DNA from: Gammaproteobacteria bacterium
GTDB lineage: Bacteria > Pseudomonadota > Gammaproteobacteria > SZUA-229
Direction: 5' to 3'
Length of the DNA: 64,000 nucleotides
Assembly (NCBI GenBank): GCA_026195255.1
Contig: JAPHSS010000019.1
Coordinates: forward strand, 44,863-108,862
The notes under the pieces are model-generated. The model was not told where the DNA came from, ran no database searches, and worked only from the letters and a program-made list of their open reading frames with translations. Of the stretch, positions 37,484 through 47,107 are shown piece by piece (position 1 is the stretch's first letter; each line of letters begins with the position of its first letter). The translations under genes and the position numbers were made by a program.

Positions 37484-38296
37484 TTGAGTGGCTCAAGTTT
37501 ACTTTTAAACAATCTTTCAATGACATTCGAATTACCGGATGGCAGTGCTGTTGACGCATTAAAAAATATATCTCTTGATATTAACAAAGGAGAATTGATT
37601 TCTATTCTCGGGCCTTCTGGCTGTGGTAAAACGACCTTGCTTAATATAATTGCGGGGTTTCTTTATCCAGGTTCAGGGGAGGTAAAACTTAATGGTCAAA
37701 CGGTTAACGGGCCAGGTGCTGAACGAGGCATGGTGTTTCAGCAGGGCGCATTATTTGAGTGGATGAGTGTACGTAAAAATATAGCTTTTGGCCCGTCTAT
37801 GAAAGGTATTTCAAGCTCAGAGTCAGCTAATAGAGTTAATGAGCTTCTAGAAATTGTTGGTTTACATGGTTTCGGTGATAAAAATGTCTATGAGCTATCT
37901 GGTGGAATGCAGCAACGTGTAGCACTGGCACGTTGCCTGGCTAATGACCCGGATGTTATTTTAATGGATGAACCTTTAGGTGCGCTCGATGCGTTAACCC
38001 GTGAAAAAATGCAGGGTCTAATTCTTAAAATATGGAAAGAAACCGGTAAAACTATTATTTTAATTACCCATTCTGTTGAAGAAGCGTTACTTCTTGGTAA
38101 GCGCTTATTAGTTATGGCGCCCAGGCCCGGGCACATTCATAAAGAATATAAACTACCCTTTGCTGATTGTGTCAGTTCTGATAATGATGATAATTTACGT
38201 GCCATTAAAAAACGTGCGGACTTTGTAGATAAAAGAGAAGAAATTTTATCAATGATCTGGGGTATGGAAGAAGATATTATGGGGCTTAAGGAATAA
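37484..38296 (+). CDS. tauB: Taurine-type ABC transporter ATP-binding protein
   Basis: 270 residues from a TTG start (no better ATG before the conserved core). Walker A GPSGCGKTTLL, Q-loop VFQQGALFEW, signature LSGGMQQR, Walker B VILMDEP and H-loop ITHSVEEA are intact. It powers the importer formed with the flanking genes. The gap to the tauA gene is 22 nt and to tauC 3 nt. Confidence 0.92.
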   Translation: MSGSSLLLNNLSMTFELPDGSAVDALKNISLDINKGELISILGPSGCGKTTLLNIIAGFLYPGSGEVKLNGQTVNGPGAERGMVFQQGALFEWMSVRKNIAFGPSMKGISSSESANRVNELLEIVGLHGFGDKNVYELSGGMQQRVALARCLANDPDVILMDEPLGALDALTREKMQGLILKIWKETGKTIILITHSVEEALLLGKRLLVMAPRPGHIHKEYKLPFADCVSSDNDDNLRAIKKRADFVDKREEILSMIWGMEEDIMGLKE

Positions 38297-38299
38297 GTC

Positions 38300-39598
38300 A
38301 TGTTAATTCTTACTCTTTATATTCTACTGTTTATTTTTGCCTTTATATCCTATCAGTTTATATCCAGAAATATTGGTGCTTTGATTTATAGAAGAAAAAG
38401 TCATGATTACAATGAAAGAAAAACAGTTACTTTTGGTGATGAAAGTGCAGTAAAACCTAACCGGATTGCTTCAGTTTTATCTATTATTACCCTGTTTGTA
38501 ATATGGGCTGCGTTTACCGGATCTAAATTAATTCCTCTTCATGTGCCCGGGCCATTCACCGGGGAAACGTCATTTACATATAATGCGATAAACGCAGAAA
38601 ATAAAGTTGATCAGGCCACGGTGTATGTTCGTGTAGCTCACAGTGATGAAACATTTAAAAAACCGGAGATCAGTCAGCAAGAGAGTGTCAACAATACTGG
38701 CTTTGCAAAGGATGATGCATTAAAAGTTATGGCATGGCGCAGTGCTTTAGTTAGAGTGAAAAAAAATGATGAGGGTGGAAAAGATAAAAGTTATCGCATT
38801 GTCGAAGTTAATAAACAGCCTATTACAGAAACGCAACCGGTTAGGGTAAACAATGGTGTGGTAAGTATAACGAGCAAAGGCAGTTTGAGCTTTGTGCCGG
38901 ACAAGGGCTGGCAAATGGAGCCTATCTGGCTACCTGCACCTGAAAATGTAGTTTCAAGATTAATAGAAATAAGTCGTCATGGTTATCAGAATATTAGTCT
39001 GACTGAAAATATTGGCTGGTCTTTATTGCGCGTTTTAGCCGGGTTTTTATTAGGTAGTCTTGTTGGAATACCACTGGGTTATGCAATGGGTTTAAATGGC
39101 TGGTTCCGCGGCTGGTTTGATCCGATTGTTGAATTCATGAGACCTATACCCCCGCTTGCATTGATACCATTAATTATTATCTGGTTTGGCATATGGGAGA
39201 CCGGAAAAATAAGCCTTTTATTTCTGGCAGCCCTGTGGATTATGACAATTGCAGCTCGGGCCGGGGTCTCAGGTGTTAATATTTCTAAAGTGCATGCGGC
39301 TTATTCACTGGGAGCATCCCGATTTCAGGTTTTGTTACATGTCATTATACCTAATTCATTACCCGATATATTTACCGGGGCACGAGTAGCGATGGGTGTC
39401 TGTTGGGGAACTGTGGTTGCAGCAGAACTTGTCGCGGCTGAAAAAGGCGCCGGTAAAATGATTATATCAGCATCAAAATTCCAGCAAACCGATGTTGTGA
39501 TTATGGGTATTATATTAATTGGTATTATTGGATACGGTATTGATGTGTTAATGCGTATGGCTGAAAAGAAACTGGTGCCCTGGAAAGGTAAAACCTGA
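38300..39598 (+). CDS. tauC: Taurine-type ABC permease with inserted extracytoplasmic segment
   Basis: 432 residues; usual TauC is about 275. TM1 lies at about 3-22 and TM2 at about 57-76, after which a polar segment of about 130 residues (82-210) is inserted before the standard 'PAPENV' element and the five remaining helices with the EAA loop (YSLGASRFQVLLHVIIPNSL). The insert reads like a small beta domain (TSFTYNAI ... DQATVYVRVAHSDE ... SLSFVPDKG), reminiscent of cadherin-like or Ig-like repeats. It should face the periplasm and may contact the binding protein (inference). The frame is continuous and the core motifs intact. Confidence 0.85.
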   Translation: MLILTLYILLFIFAFISYQFISRNIGALIYRRKSHDYNERKTVTFGDESAVKPNRIASVLSIITLFVIWAAFTGSKLIPLHVPGPFTGETSFTYNAINAENKVDQATVYVRVAHSDETFKKPEISQQESVNNTGFAKDDALKVMAWRSALVRVKKNDEGGKDKSYRIVEVNKQPITETQPVRVNNGVVSITSKGSLSFVPDKGWQMEPIWLPAPENVVSRLIEISRHGYQNISLTENIGWSLLRVLAGFLLGSLVGIPLGYAMGLNGWFRGWFDPIVEFMRPIPPLALIPLIIIWFGIWETGKISLLFLAALWIMTIAARAGVSGVNISKVHAAYSLGASRFQVLLHVIIPNSLPDIFTGARVAMGVCWGTVVAAELVAAEKGAGKMIISASKFQQTDVVIMGIILIGIIGYGIDVLMRMAEKKLVPWKGKT

Positions 39599-39607
39599 GT
39601 AGTTATA

Positions 39608-40066
39608 TTATCGACATGTGTTTTTGTTTTTAGTTGATTTACTAGCTGCTTCTTTAGCAATGGTAATTAGTTTATCTGTCGCATCAATTCGATAACCATT
39701 ATCCGGTACATAAAGTTTTTTGTCCTGTGATAAACACAAACTAATAATTTGAGAATGCTTGCTAAGAGCTGGTTTAATGCCTGCTTCATAGGTTACGTAA
39801 TATTCAATCTGTTTGTTTAATAAACCTTTAAATACCTTTTCGACTTCTGCTATAAACTTATAGGTAATATATCCTATAGAACCAGAGCCACTTATTATCT
39901 TGTTAACTGGCTCGAACGATAGGGTTTTTATCAGAGCGGAGTACTCAGTCTCTTTTACGTTATTACTGATTAAGTTTTCAAAAAAAAGATCGTCATTTGC
40001 AAATGCCCTGGCAGAGAATATAAAAATTAATAAAAATATAGTTGATTTTAAAAATCGGCGAGACAT
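39608..40066 (-). CDS. Small exported protein, unknown
   Basis: 152 residues from ATG 40066, which has AGGACA upstream and begins a signal peptide (RRFLKSTIFLLIFIFSARAFA). The frame is open further upstream but that part is hydrophilic and overlaps the neighbour gene. The mature protein has YITYKFIAEVEKVFKG and EYYVTYEAGIKPALSKHSQIISLCLSQDKKLYVPDNGYRIDATD, a pattern shared by periplasmic proteins of unknown role. It follows the TssB-TssC fusion gene and may belong to its transcript. Confidence 0.65.
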   Translation of the reverse strand: MSRRFLKSTIFLLIFIFSARAFANDDLFFENLISNNVKETEYSALIKTLSFEPVNKIISGSGSIGYITYKFIAEVEKVFKGLLNKQIEYYVTYEAGIKPALSKHSQIISLCLSQDKKLYVPDNGYRIDATDKLITIAKEAASKSTKNKNTCR

Positions 40067-40088
40067 TTTTTGTCCTGAATTAATAGCT

Positions 40089-41660
40089 TTATTTCCAACG
40101 ACCACTAATTGTTTCTGCATTCTCTGCTATTGAACGGTAATCACTTGAACGAATACAGTCCATATTTCTAATTGACCATAAGGGCATTAAACCATTGTTG
40201 CTCATGATTTCACCGCCTTTTTCGGTGAGCATAATTTCGGCTAGCGGCTTATTAACTGTTTCACCCTCATCATCGTAATAATGTACAGGTAAATTATCTG
40301 TTTGAAATATCTGGCTTATTTGCATATTCCAGCCATTGTCATTAAAGTTTCTGGCCATGCATTCTGCCTTTATAAATGCAGGATTACCCCATAAATAACT
40401 TTCATGATTATTATTATCTTTTATTTCTTCAAATGAAAATGCATCTATCGGTTTGCTCTTCTTGCCGTAGGGCAGTCTGAGTAAAAAGCGCGGCAGTGCC
40501 AGACCAATATATCTGGCAACCGGTGATTGTCTTAACATTAACCAGGCTTTACTTACTCCTTCAGTTACAGTGTGATTCCAGTCTTCATAATCCGGTGTTT
40601 TAGATAAAGAGTCACAACCGGTTAATGTTTCATGAGCCGACGCAATAAAGGGGGCATTTGCCTGTTTAGCAATTTCACCAATACCCGCCAGTGATAATAT
40701 GTCGTCTATATTATCGTTAAAGCTGTAGTTGCCGAGTAATAAACTCCAGGGTATATCACCTTCAGACGGGTCACAGAATAGCTTATATAATGATGAAGTT
40801 GTAATGTCATCTACTGCCAGGTCTTGCTGTAGTTCTTGTTTAGTTATATCGAGTAAAAATATTTTTAAACTGCTGCTGGTTTCAATTCGTTTAATCAAAA
40901 AATAGACAGATTGCCATGTCGCTTCCATTGCCTGAAAATCAGCATGGTGTAAAACATCGCGCATATGTGATTCAGTCGCAATATCAACCATACCTAACAT
41001 TTCTTTTTGTCGAGGGTCTGTGGCGGCTTCAACGTAAGGCGCTACAATGCTTTTAATTAATTTGTCTATATGTGTTGCTTCGCTAGCTGTTTTGTCTTCT
41101 GACTGTGATTGCTGTGAACCGAGAATACTGTCTAGTAGATTATCTGTTGGTATTTCATTCTGCAGGTTTTCACTGGTTTCTGGCTTAGCAGAGCTGCTGT
41201 TATTTTCAATATTGCTTTCGGGTAACCAGCTTTGTATTTCTGATGCTGCTTCTGCAAAGCTCGACTTGTTTTTTAATCGTCGATGCAAACTTCTTAACTT
41301 GCTAAATGACTCCAGTTTTTCATATAACTTATCCGGGTGAAAATCATCGAGTTCATTAATTTCTATATGAATATTTTCACTGTCTGATAATTTCAGACTT
41401 AAATTAATTTTAAAGCTGGCCATGACATCTTCAAAATTATCACGGTCAATTTCAATAAGACGAGCTTTGGGCTGTATGCCAGCAATAGATTTATTATGAT
41501 TTAAACTGCCGCTGAAATCCCCCATTATGGTAATACAAAATGGATTATCAGCCTGAGTCTCGGGGGTGTTTGATTTAGGGGTGCTTAATTTAGCGGTTTC
41601 TGAATTAGAAGTTTTAGAACGTATATTTACTTCTACACCCATTATAGGTTTATCTGACAT
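40089..41660 (-). CDS. Orphan TssB-TssC fusion, type VI secretion sheath-like protein
   Basis: 523 residues joining both contractile-sheath components. Residues about 40-150 match TssB/VipA (FCITIMGDFSG, RLIEIDRDNFEDVM, ELDDFHPDKLYEKL, LRSLHRRL). A low-complexity linker (about 150-195) follows. Residues about 196-523 match TssC/VipB (HHADFQAMEATWQSVYFLI, IPWSLLLGNYSFND, ANAPFIASAHE, ARYIGLALPRFLLRLPYG, YLWGNPAFIKA, LPVHYYDDEGE, plus the C-terminal sheath tail). Separate TssB (about 165) and TssC (about 490) would total about 650; here the TssC N-terminal part is shortened. No baseplate, tube (Hcp), ClpV or membrane-complex gene is near. It lies in a minus-strand run after the Bat/MoxR genes. 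Whether it forms a sheath is unknown. Confidence 0.85.
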   Translation of the reverse strand: MSDKPIMGVEVNIRSKTSNSETAKLSTPKSNTPETQADNPFCITIMGDFSGSLNHNKSIAGIQPKARLIEIDRDNFEDVMASFKINLSLKLSDSENIHIEINELDDFHPDKLYEKLESFSKLRSLHRRLKNKSSFAEAASEIQSWLPESNIENNSSSAKPETSENLQNEIPTDNLLDSILGSQQSQSEDKTASEATHIDKLIKSIVAPYVEAATDPRQKEMLGMVDIATESHMRDVLHHADFQAMEATWQSVYFLIKRIETSSSLKIFLLDITKQELQQDLAVDDITTSSLYKLFCDPSEGDIPWSLLLGNYSFNDNIDDILSLAGIGEIAKQANAPFIASAHETLTGCDSLSKTPDYEDWNHTVTEGVSKAWLMLRQSPVARYIGLALPRFLLRLPYGKKSKPIDAFSFEEIKDNNNHESYLWGNPAFIKAECMARNFNDNGWNMQISQIFQTDNLPVHYYDDEGETVNKPLAEIMLTEKGGEIMSNNGLMPLWSIRNMDCIRSSDYRSIAENAETISGRWK

Positions 41661-41703
41661 ATCTGTTGTCCATCTCTTATTGGCAGGTATATCAGATTAT
41701 ACG

Positions 41704-42294
41704 TTACAGTGACTCGTCCTTGCTGTGTTTTATTACACTGTTACTGAGTAAATTAGATTTTGCCTGCTGTCTGGCTATATATTTCTCAATCATATCTCTA
41801 GGTACGCCACCGAGTTGTTTTGCTGATACCTTACCTTGCGGATCAACAAGTATAATGGTTGGCGTACCCTGAAGGGCCCCGAGGCCAAATTCATAGAATA
41901 TTCTTGAGCTGATTAATAAATTAGGAAAGCTAATAAAGTAATCTTCTTCAAACTGCTGCACCTGCTTTAGTTTTGCATACGAGAAGGTGGGAAAATCAAC
42001 TGCGAGGCCTAATACATTGATATTAGTTGTCGCCCTATCATCATATAAACCCTGAATAGAAGGCATTTCTTCTGTACAGGCCGGGCATTTGGGCCCCCAG
42101 ACAACGATGGTGGTCCATTTGCCATTGCCTATAAATTCCCTAATCTGGTGTTGCTTGCCATCACTACCCATTAATTCAATATTGGGTAGTGATGGCTGAG
42201 AAGGGTTGTCAGGCTTTGCTTGTGCAGTTATTAGAGGGGAGCTCAGACAGATTAGCAATAAAGACACAAGTTTGAAGGAGTGAATTGATTTCAT
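41704..42294 (-). CDS. TlpA-like exported thioredoxin-fold protein
   Basis: 196 residues with a signal peptide (about 1-26, TAQA). Thioredoxin-like core with active site WGPKCPACTEEMPS (CPAC) and cis-Pro motif GTPTIILVDPQGK. Such proteins reduce or oxidise periplasmic thiols, often for cytochrome c or envelope proteins. It sits between BatD and the TssB-TssC fusion gene, so it may serve that gene set. Confidence 0.85.
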   Translation of the reverse strand: MKSIHSFKLVSLLLICLSSPLITAQAKPDNPSQPSLPNIELMGSDGKQHQIREFIGNGKWTTIVVWGPKCPACTEEMPSIQGLYDDRATTNINVLGLAVDFPTFSYAKLKQVQQFEEDYFISFPNLLISSRIFYEFGLGALQGTPTIILVDPQGKVSAKQLGGVPRDMIEKYIARQQAKSNLLSNSVIKHSKDESL

Positions 42295-42401
42295 AGACTT
42301 AAATAACGCTTATCAGAGTAGTGGTATTCTATGACAACATACACTGTCAAAAGTTTGAACCAGGTTCAAAAATAACGTTTTTACAGGCAATATTTATAGG
42401 G

Positions 42402-44132
42402 TTATTTATACAGGCTTTCGAGTTTGTCGTGATCTTTTGATTGAGTTTTGCTTTTCAGGTTTTCGGTGTATTGAGAACAGAGTTCAAATAAATCATTACA
42501 AAGCCACTCATTTGCATTATCTCGATATAAAGAAGAGTTTAAAGCGTCTATCTTTTCTGCAAAGGCCTGGTCCACTCTGTTTGATATTTCTCCAAGGGAG
42601 TGAGCAGGGTTATCAGTAAAAGTGACTTCAGCCCACTGCAGTAAAGCATCTTTTGATGATTTAGCATCGTTTATATCACAGGCCTGTTTAAGTCGTTTTA
42701 AGGCCTGCTTTTGTGAGATGTTTACGGCTGTCTCTACAGTTTTAGAAAGAGATGTATTCCGATTTTTTTGCCACAATAAAAATAAAGTGTAAAGCAGGCT
42801 TGCAGCCAGAATGAAAGAAATTATTTTCCAGAGCAGGCTGTTATCAGGAAGCTTTGTGTCTGTAGAATCAAGAGGGTTTAATTTATTAACTTCAGGTTCT
42901 GTAATTTTTATATCCTGTATGGCAGGCGGGGCAGTAATAGGCGAAGTTTTATCCTGTTTGCTGGCTTGAGATGATTTACCAACGGTGAAGGTTCTGGCTT
43001 TAATTTCAGCTATTTCAAGTTTATTAGTTTGTGTGTTCCACCAGGGAACAGAAATTGCGGGTAATTTATAAGTGCCTTTTGCAGAAGGAATGATGGCAAC
43101 CTTGAGTTGCTGTATACCGGTAATGCCGTCATCACTGATATTGTTTTTTAATAGTGGTTTGTCAGGGTACTGTTTGAGTCCGTTTATTTCATTGAGTGTG
43201 AACTCAGGCAATTGAGACGAGCTTTGTCCGTCGGCAACTAATAAAAGTGTGCGAGTAATGGGTTCACCCGCAGTAAAATTATCAGACTCTGGAAACTCAT
43301 CTACTAACTGAACTTCTTTTGCGGCTAACCAGTGTTTGCCGATAAATGAGTCGGGGACCGGTTTAACGGTAACGCTTTTACTGGCCGATGAGCGGCGTAT
43401 TGTTTTAGTGTTACTGCGAAAAGGGTCAAAAGTTGAACGGTTACCGCGGGAACCCTGTATGGCTATACGGGCACTCGCAACTACGGGTTCTATTTTTAAC
43501 TCACCGGCAGTTTGTGGGTAGATGGCATAACGTTGCTCTAATACAAGATAAGATGTGCTACCGCGTTTGGTCTGGTACTGTTTAACTTCACCAAGTTTTT
43601 CTTCAGATATTGGTACGCCACTGGTTTCTAATTCTGAAAATTCGTAGGCATTGATATTATTTGAGCTAAGTAATCTTTTGGTAATAATAATTTGTGCCTG
43701 AGGGTATGTGCTTGTGGTGTTAACATCCAGTTCAGAAATTAATGCTTCACCTGCTTTACCTGATGATTTTTCAGGCTGGTTGATTGTTATCTGATAACTG
43801 GGACTGCTATCACTGCCAAATTTGATCTGAGGGATGGTGATAGTGCCTTTACGACGGGCAAGTAGAGAAACATTCCATTTTTTTAAACGTGTATATTGAC
43901 CATTTATGATACTGATATTACTGCTGGTACCCTGACTTAAAATTTGAAAATCTTTTTCAAGGGGAGAAAAATCCGGCTCATCATCCGGGTCTTCACTGCT
44001 TTCGAAAGTGAGTGTGAAAGTTTCATTAAGTTCTATTTGAGTGCGATCAACTCTTACCTGTATATCAACTGCCTGCGCAGCGAATGATACGATTAAAAAA
44101 GCGCTTAAAATAAGTTTAATAAATAGTTTCAT
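42402..44132 (-). CDS. batD: BatD protein (oxygen tolerance cluster)
   Basis: 576 residues. Signal peptide (about 1-22), a long extracytoplasmic beta-rich part (VDIQVRVDRTQIELNETFTLTF, GTITIPQIKFGSDSSPSYQI), one membrane helix about 435-455 and a C-terminal cytoplasmic part. This is the BatD layout. The Bat genes (Bacteroides aerotolerance) accompany MoxR AAA ATPases; molecular function is not settled. Part of the minus-strand set MoxR-DUF58-DUF4381-BatA-BatB-BatD. Confidence 0.9.
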   Translation of the reverse strand: MKLFIKLILSAFLIVSFAAQAVDIQVRVDRTQIELNETFTLTFESSEDPDDEPDFSPLEKDFQILSQGTSSNISIINGQYTRLKKWNVSLLARRKGTITIPQIKFGSDSSPSYQITINQPEKSSGKAGEALISELDVNTTSTYPQAQIIITKRLLSSNNINAYEFSELETSGVPISEEKLGEVKQYQTKRGSTSYLVLEQRYAIYPQTAGELKIEPVVASARIAIQGSRGNRSTFDPFRSNTKTIRRSSASKSVTVKPVPDSFIGKHWLAAKEVQLVDEFPESDNFTAGEPITRTLLLVADGQSSSQLPEFTLNEINGLKQYPDKPLLKNNISDDGITGIQQLKVAIIPSAKGTYKLPAISVPWWNTQTNKLEIAEIKARTFTVGKSSQASKQDKTSPITAPPAIQDIKITEPEVNKLNPLDSTDTKLPDNSLLWKIISFILAASLLYTLFLLWQKNRNTSLSKTVETAVNISQKQALKRLKQACDINDAKSSKDALLQWAEVTFTDNPAHSLGEISNRVDQAFAEKIDALNSSLYRDNANEWLCNDLFELCSQYTENLKSKTQSKDHDKLESLYK

Positions 44133-44172
44133 AATTTGATCTAACTATATTGTTAAGTTAAAAACAGAAGTT

Positions 44173-46068
44173 TTACCACGGATTTTGCTCACTCTGGTTT
44201 TGTTCACGGCTATACTGGTATTTAAATTTCCTACGTAATAAACCACCAGGGTCATCGGGTATTTTTTTCAGCCACTGTTGTGTCTGTTGTTGCTCTAAAT
44301 CTGGTGAGGCGTCGTTAATATTCTGTTGGCTGTTTTGTTTTTCATCGGATGGTTCGTTATCTGACTGCTTCTCAGCGCTACTTTCTGAAGCTGTTTTTTC
44401 CTTGTCCTTTTCTTCAGCGGCGGTATCGTCTTTAGATTTATTTGCAGACTGGTTCTGCTGCTCTGACTCTTTGGTTTCATCTTGTGACTGATTTTGCGAG
44501 TTACCATTATTTCCTTGTTGCTGATCTGAATCATTAGCAGACTGCTGTTTGTTTTGATCATTAGAGTCAGATTGTGAATCGTTAGACGAATCCTGGTTAT
44601 CGCTGTTCTGGCTATCTTTTTTGTCATCTTCCTGGTCACTTTTCTGGTCACCTTTCTGCTCGCTATTCTGCTGCTGCTTCTCCTGTTGTGCTTTCTCCAC
44701 TAGTTGTTTATTAAATTTAGCGTCCTCGTGATCTGGATTTATTTCTAATGCGCGATCATACGCTCTAATAGCCCCTTGCATATCACCGGCTTTGGCTAGA
44801 GCGTTACCTCTATTATAGTTGGCGTCTGGGTTATCAATATCTTTTAATAATTCAGCTGATTTCTGGTATTCACCTGCTTTATATTGGGCAGCCGCCTTCC
44901 ATTGCGGGTTATTAAATAGATCAGCAGCGCGTTTTGCATCGCCTTTTTCTAATGCAATTTCGCCACGCTGGTTCTGATTTTTCCATAAATCTGACCATTC
45001 AAATGCATAGGCCGGTTGGGGCATGGGCAAGATGAATATTAATAGAGCAAAAATTAAACCTTTACGAAAGCTATAAGCGGCGAAGGGAATTATCAGCAAT
45101 AATAACCAGGGGCCTTCTTCATACCAGACATCAGTTTTAAATTTGTGACCTTTTTCATCTGACTTTTCTTCTTTGGTATTATCTCGATTGATATCTATGG
45201 CAGCCAGAATGTGATTTATATCTTTATCATTGGCGGTGATTAAGCTGAATTTTCCACCGCTGCTTAAAGCGGCACTTTTTAAGCTATTAATATCCAGCTT
45301 AGGTACAACAATAGAACCACTACTATCTTTAACAAAACCACCGTTCTGGCTAGCAATAGGCGCACCTTCTTCGGTGCCTATAGCCAATATGGATGTTTCA
45401 AAGTTTTTAGATTTAAGTTCTTTTAGTTTTTTACTGTCAGCAACGTTAATGCTGTCGGTAATCACAATAATGTCACCTTTTGAGTGACCTGCGTTGGTAA
45501 AAAGTTGCAGGGCCATATCAAGCGCGATATCAAGCCGGCTGCCCTGGGCAGGCATAATATGAGTTTCCAGTGCGGCTATTTGTGAGGTTATGGTTTGCGC
45601 ATCCTCGGTAAGGGGGCTAACTGTATATGCGTTAGCTGCATAAACAATTAAAGCCGTCTGACCTTCTTTACGTAATTTAAGAATATCGTTAATTTTATAA
45701 TGCGCGCGGCTTAAGCGGCTTGGTTTTATGTCGGTTGCATCCATTGAACGAGATAAGTCCAGAATAATAACCAGTGCAGACTGCGTTTTAAAAACTGCTT
45801 GAGGGCGTTTCTCAAACGCGGGACCCGCTAAAGAAAATATAACGATTAAACCAAGTATAAATAATGTTTTTACAGGCGTAGACTTTTTACTGAGAGTATC
45901 ACCCTGTAATAAATGAGGCAGTAATTTTTTATCAATCACCGCTGCCCAGCTACGGCTATTGCTCTGAATGCGGGCATATAACCAGATGCCTGCTACAAGC
46001 GGAAAGACAGCTAACAGCCAGTATGGTCGAATAAGGTGGAGTTGCTGAAGCCACGAAAGGTTATCCAT
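44173..46068 (-). CDS. batB: BatB/BatC fusion: VWA domain plus TPR and acidic low-complexity tail
   Basis: 631 residues. Membrane helices near the N-terminus, then a von Willebrand factor A domain with MIDAS motif DLSRSMDATD (D104, S106, S108). A further membrane helix is followed by TPR units (AAQYKAGEYQKSAELLK, NYNRGNALAKAGDMQGAIRAYDRALEINP). From about residue 465 to 600 the chain is Gln/Asn/Asp/Ser/Lys rich (QNSDNQDSSNDSQSD) and probably disordered. BatB and BatC are separate proteins in Bacteroides and fused here as in many Proteobacteria. It overlaps batA by 8 nt. Confidence 0.9.
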   Translation of the reverse strand: MDNLSWLQQLHLIRPYWLLAVFPLVAGIWLYARIQSNSRSWAAVIDKKLLPHLLQGDTLSKKSTPVKTLFILGLIVIFSLAGPAFEKRPQAVFKTQSALVIILDLSRSMDATDIKPSRLSRAHYKINDILKLRKEGQTALIVYAANAYTVSPLTEDAQTITSQIAALETHIMPAQGSRLDIALDMALQLFTNAGHSKGDIIVITDSINVADSKKLKELKSKNFETSILAIGTEEGAPIASQNGGFVKDSSGSIVVPKLDINSLKSAALSSGGKFSLITANDKDINHILAAIDINRDNTKEEKSDEKGHKFKTDVWYEEGPWLLLLIIPFAAYSFRKGLIFALLIFILPMPQPAYAFEWSDLWKNQNQRGEIALEKGDAKRAADLFNNPQWKAAAQYKAGEYQKSAELLKDIDNPDANYNRGNALAKAGDMQGAIRAYDRALEINPDHEDAKFNKQLVEKAQQEKQQQNSEQKGDQKSDQEDDKKDSQNSDNQDSSNDSQSDSNDQNKQQSANDSDQQQGNNGNSQNQSQDETKESEQQNQSANKSKDDTAAEEKDKEKTASESSAEKQSDNEPSDEKQNSQQNINDASPDLEQQQTQQWLKKIPDDPGGLLRRKFKYQYSREQNQSEQNPW

Positions 46069-47107
46069 TATTAACCGGTCCTCTTGACATCTTGCCGTGT
46101 ATTATATTTGCAAACTGACTTAATGCGGGTATTAGCATAATACAAAGCGTAATAATCAGGGCAACGGATAACGGCCACATATAGAGCGACATAACCGGTC
46201 TAAAACTTTGCGTTTCACGTTCTACAGGTTCTAGCTGATCGATTAATGAATAAATTTTATTTAATTCTTTTGTATTGTGAGCACGAAAATATCGTCCTCC
46301 GGTTAATTCGGCAATTTCAGTCAGTGTTTTTTCATCTATTTCGTTATTCTTCACCGTTTGTTTAAAAAAGAAACTGCCTACTTCACGTGAAGCCGCGCCG
46401 ATACCTATGGTATATATTTTTAAATTTTGACTAGCCGCAAGTTCTGCGGCTTTTATCGGGGGTACTTCACCGGCGGTATTTTCACCGTCAGTCAGTAAAA
46501 TTAAAACCTGTTTTTCTGCGCTTTTACCACTAAGACGTTTAATTGCTAAACCGATAGCATCGCCAATCGCTGTCATTTTTCCAGCGATACCAATTAGTGA
46601 CTCCTGTAGCATGGTATTAACAGTTTTAGTATCAAATGTTAATGGGGTTTGTAGGTAAGCTTGCTGGCCAAATAATATCAGACCGATGCGATCACCTTCA
46701 CGTCGTTTTATAAATTCACCTGCAACTAATTTTACCGCCTGTAAACGATTAATTGTCTGGCCATTTATTTCAAAATCTTCTGCCGCCATGCTGCCAGATA
46801 AATCAACTGCCATCATTAGATCTCTGCCACTGACAGGAATGTCAACACGTTCGCCTATCCATTGGGGGCGGGATGCTGCAATTATGAGGCAAACCCAGGC
46901 TATTGTAGCGAGTATAACCAGCCATTTATTTTTATTAATAAATGAGGTGTTATGGGGAACAGAATTAAAGTCCTCTAAAAATGGCACGTGTAAAGGCTGT
47001 TCCTGATTTTTATCACTTGCAGGTAAAATAATTCTTAGCAAAAAAGGCAAAGGTAACAGTAGAAATAACCAGGGCCAGATAAATTGTATATTAGCTATGC
47101 TGATCAC
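46061..47107 (-). CDS. batA: BatA protein, VWA-domain membrane protein
   Basis: 348 residues. N-terminal helices (WPWLFLLLPLPFLLRII; WLVILATIAWVCLIIAAS), then a VWA domain with MIDAS motif AVDLSGSMAAED, and a C-terminal helix (LYMWPLSVALIITLCIMLI). The MIDAS metal site suggests a protein-binding role regulated by the MoxR ATPase. It overlaps its neighbours by 4 and 8 nt, so the operon is tightly coupled. Confidence 0.92.
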   Translation of the reverse strand: MISIANIQFIWPWLFLLLPLPFLLRIILPASDKNQEQPLHVPFLEDFNSVPHNTSFINKNKWLVILATIAWVCLIIAASRPQWIGERVDIPVSGRDLMMAVDLSGSMAAEDFEINGQTINRLQAVKLVAGEFIKRREGDRIGLILFGQQAYLQTPLTFDTKTVNTMLQESLIGIAGKMTAIGDAIGLAIKRLSGKSAEKQVLILLTDGENTAGEVPPIKAAELAASQNLKIYTIGIGAASREVGSFFFKQTVKNNEIDEKTLTEIAELTGGRYFRAHNTKELNKIYSLIDQLEPVERETQSFRPVMSLYMWPLSVALIITLCIMLIPALSQFANIIHGKMSRGPVNNG

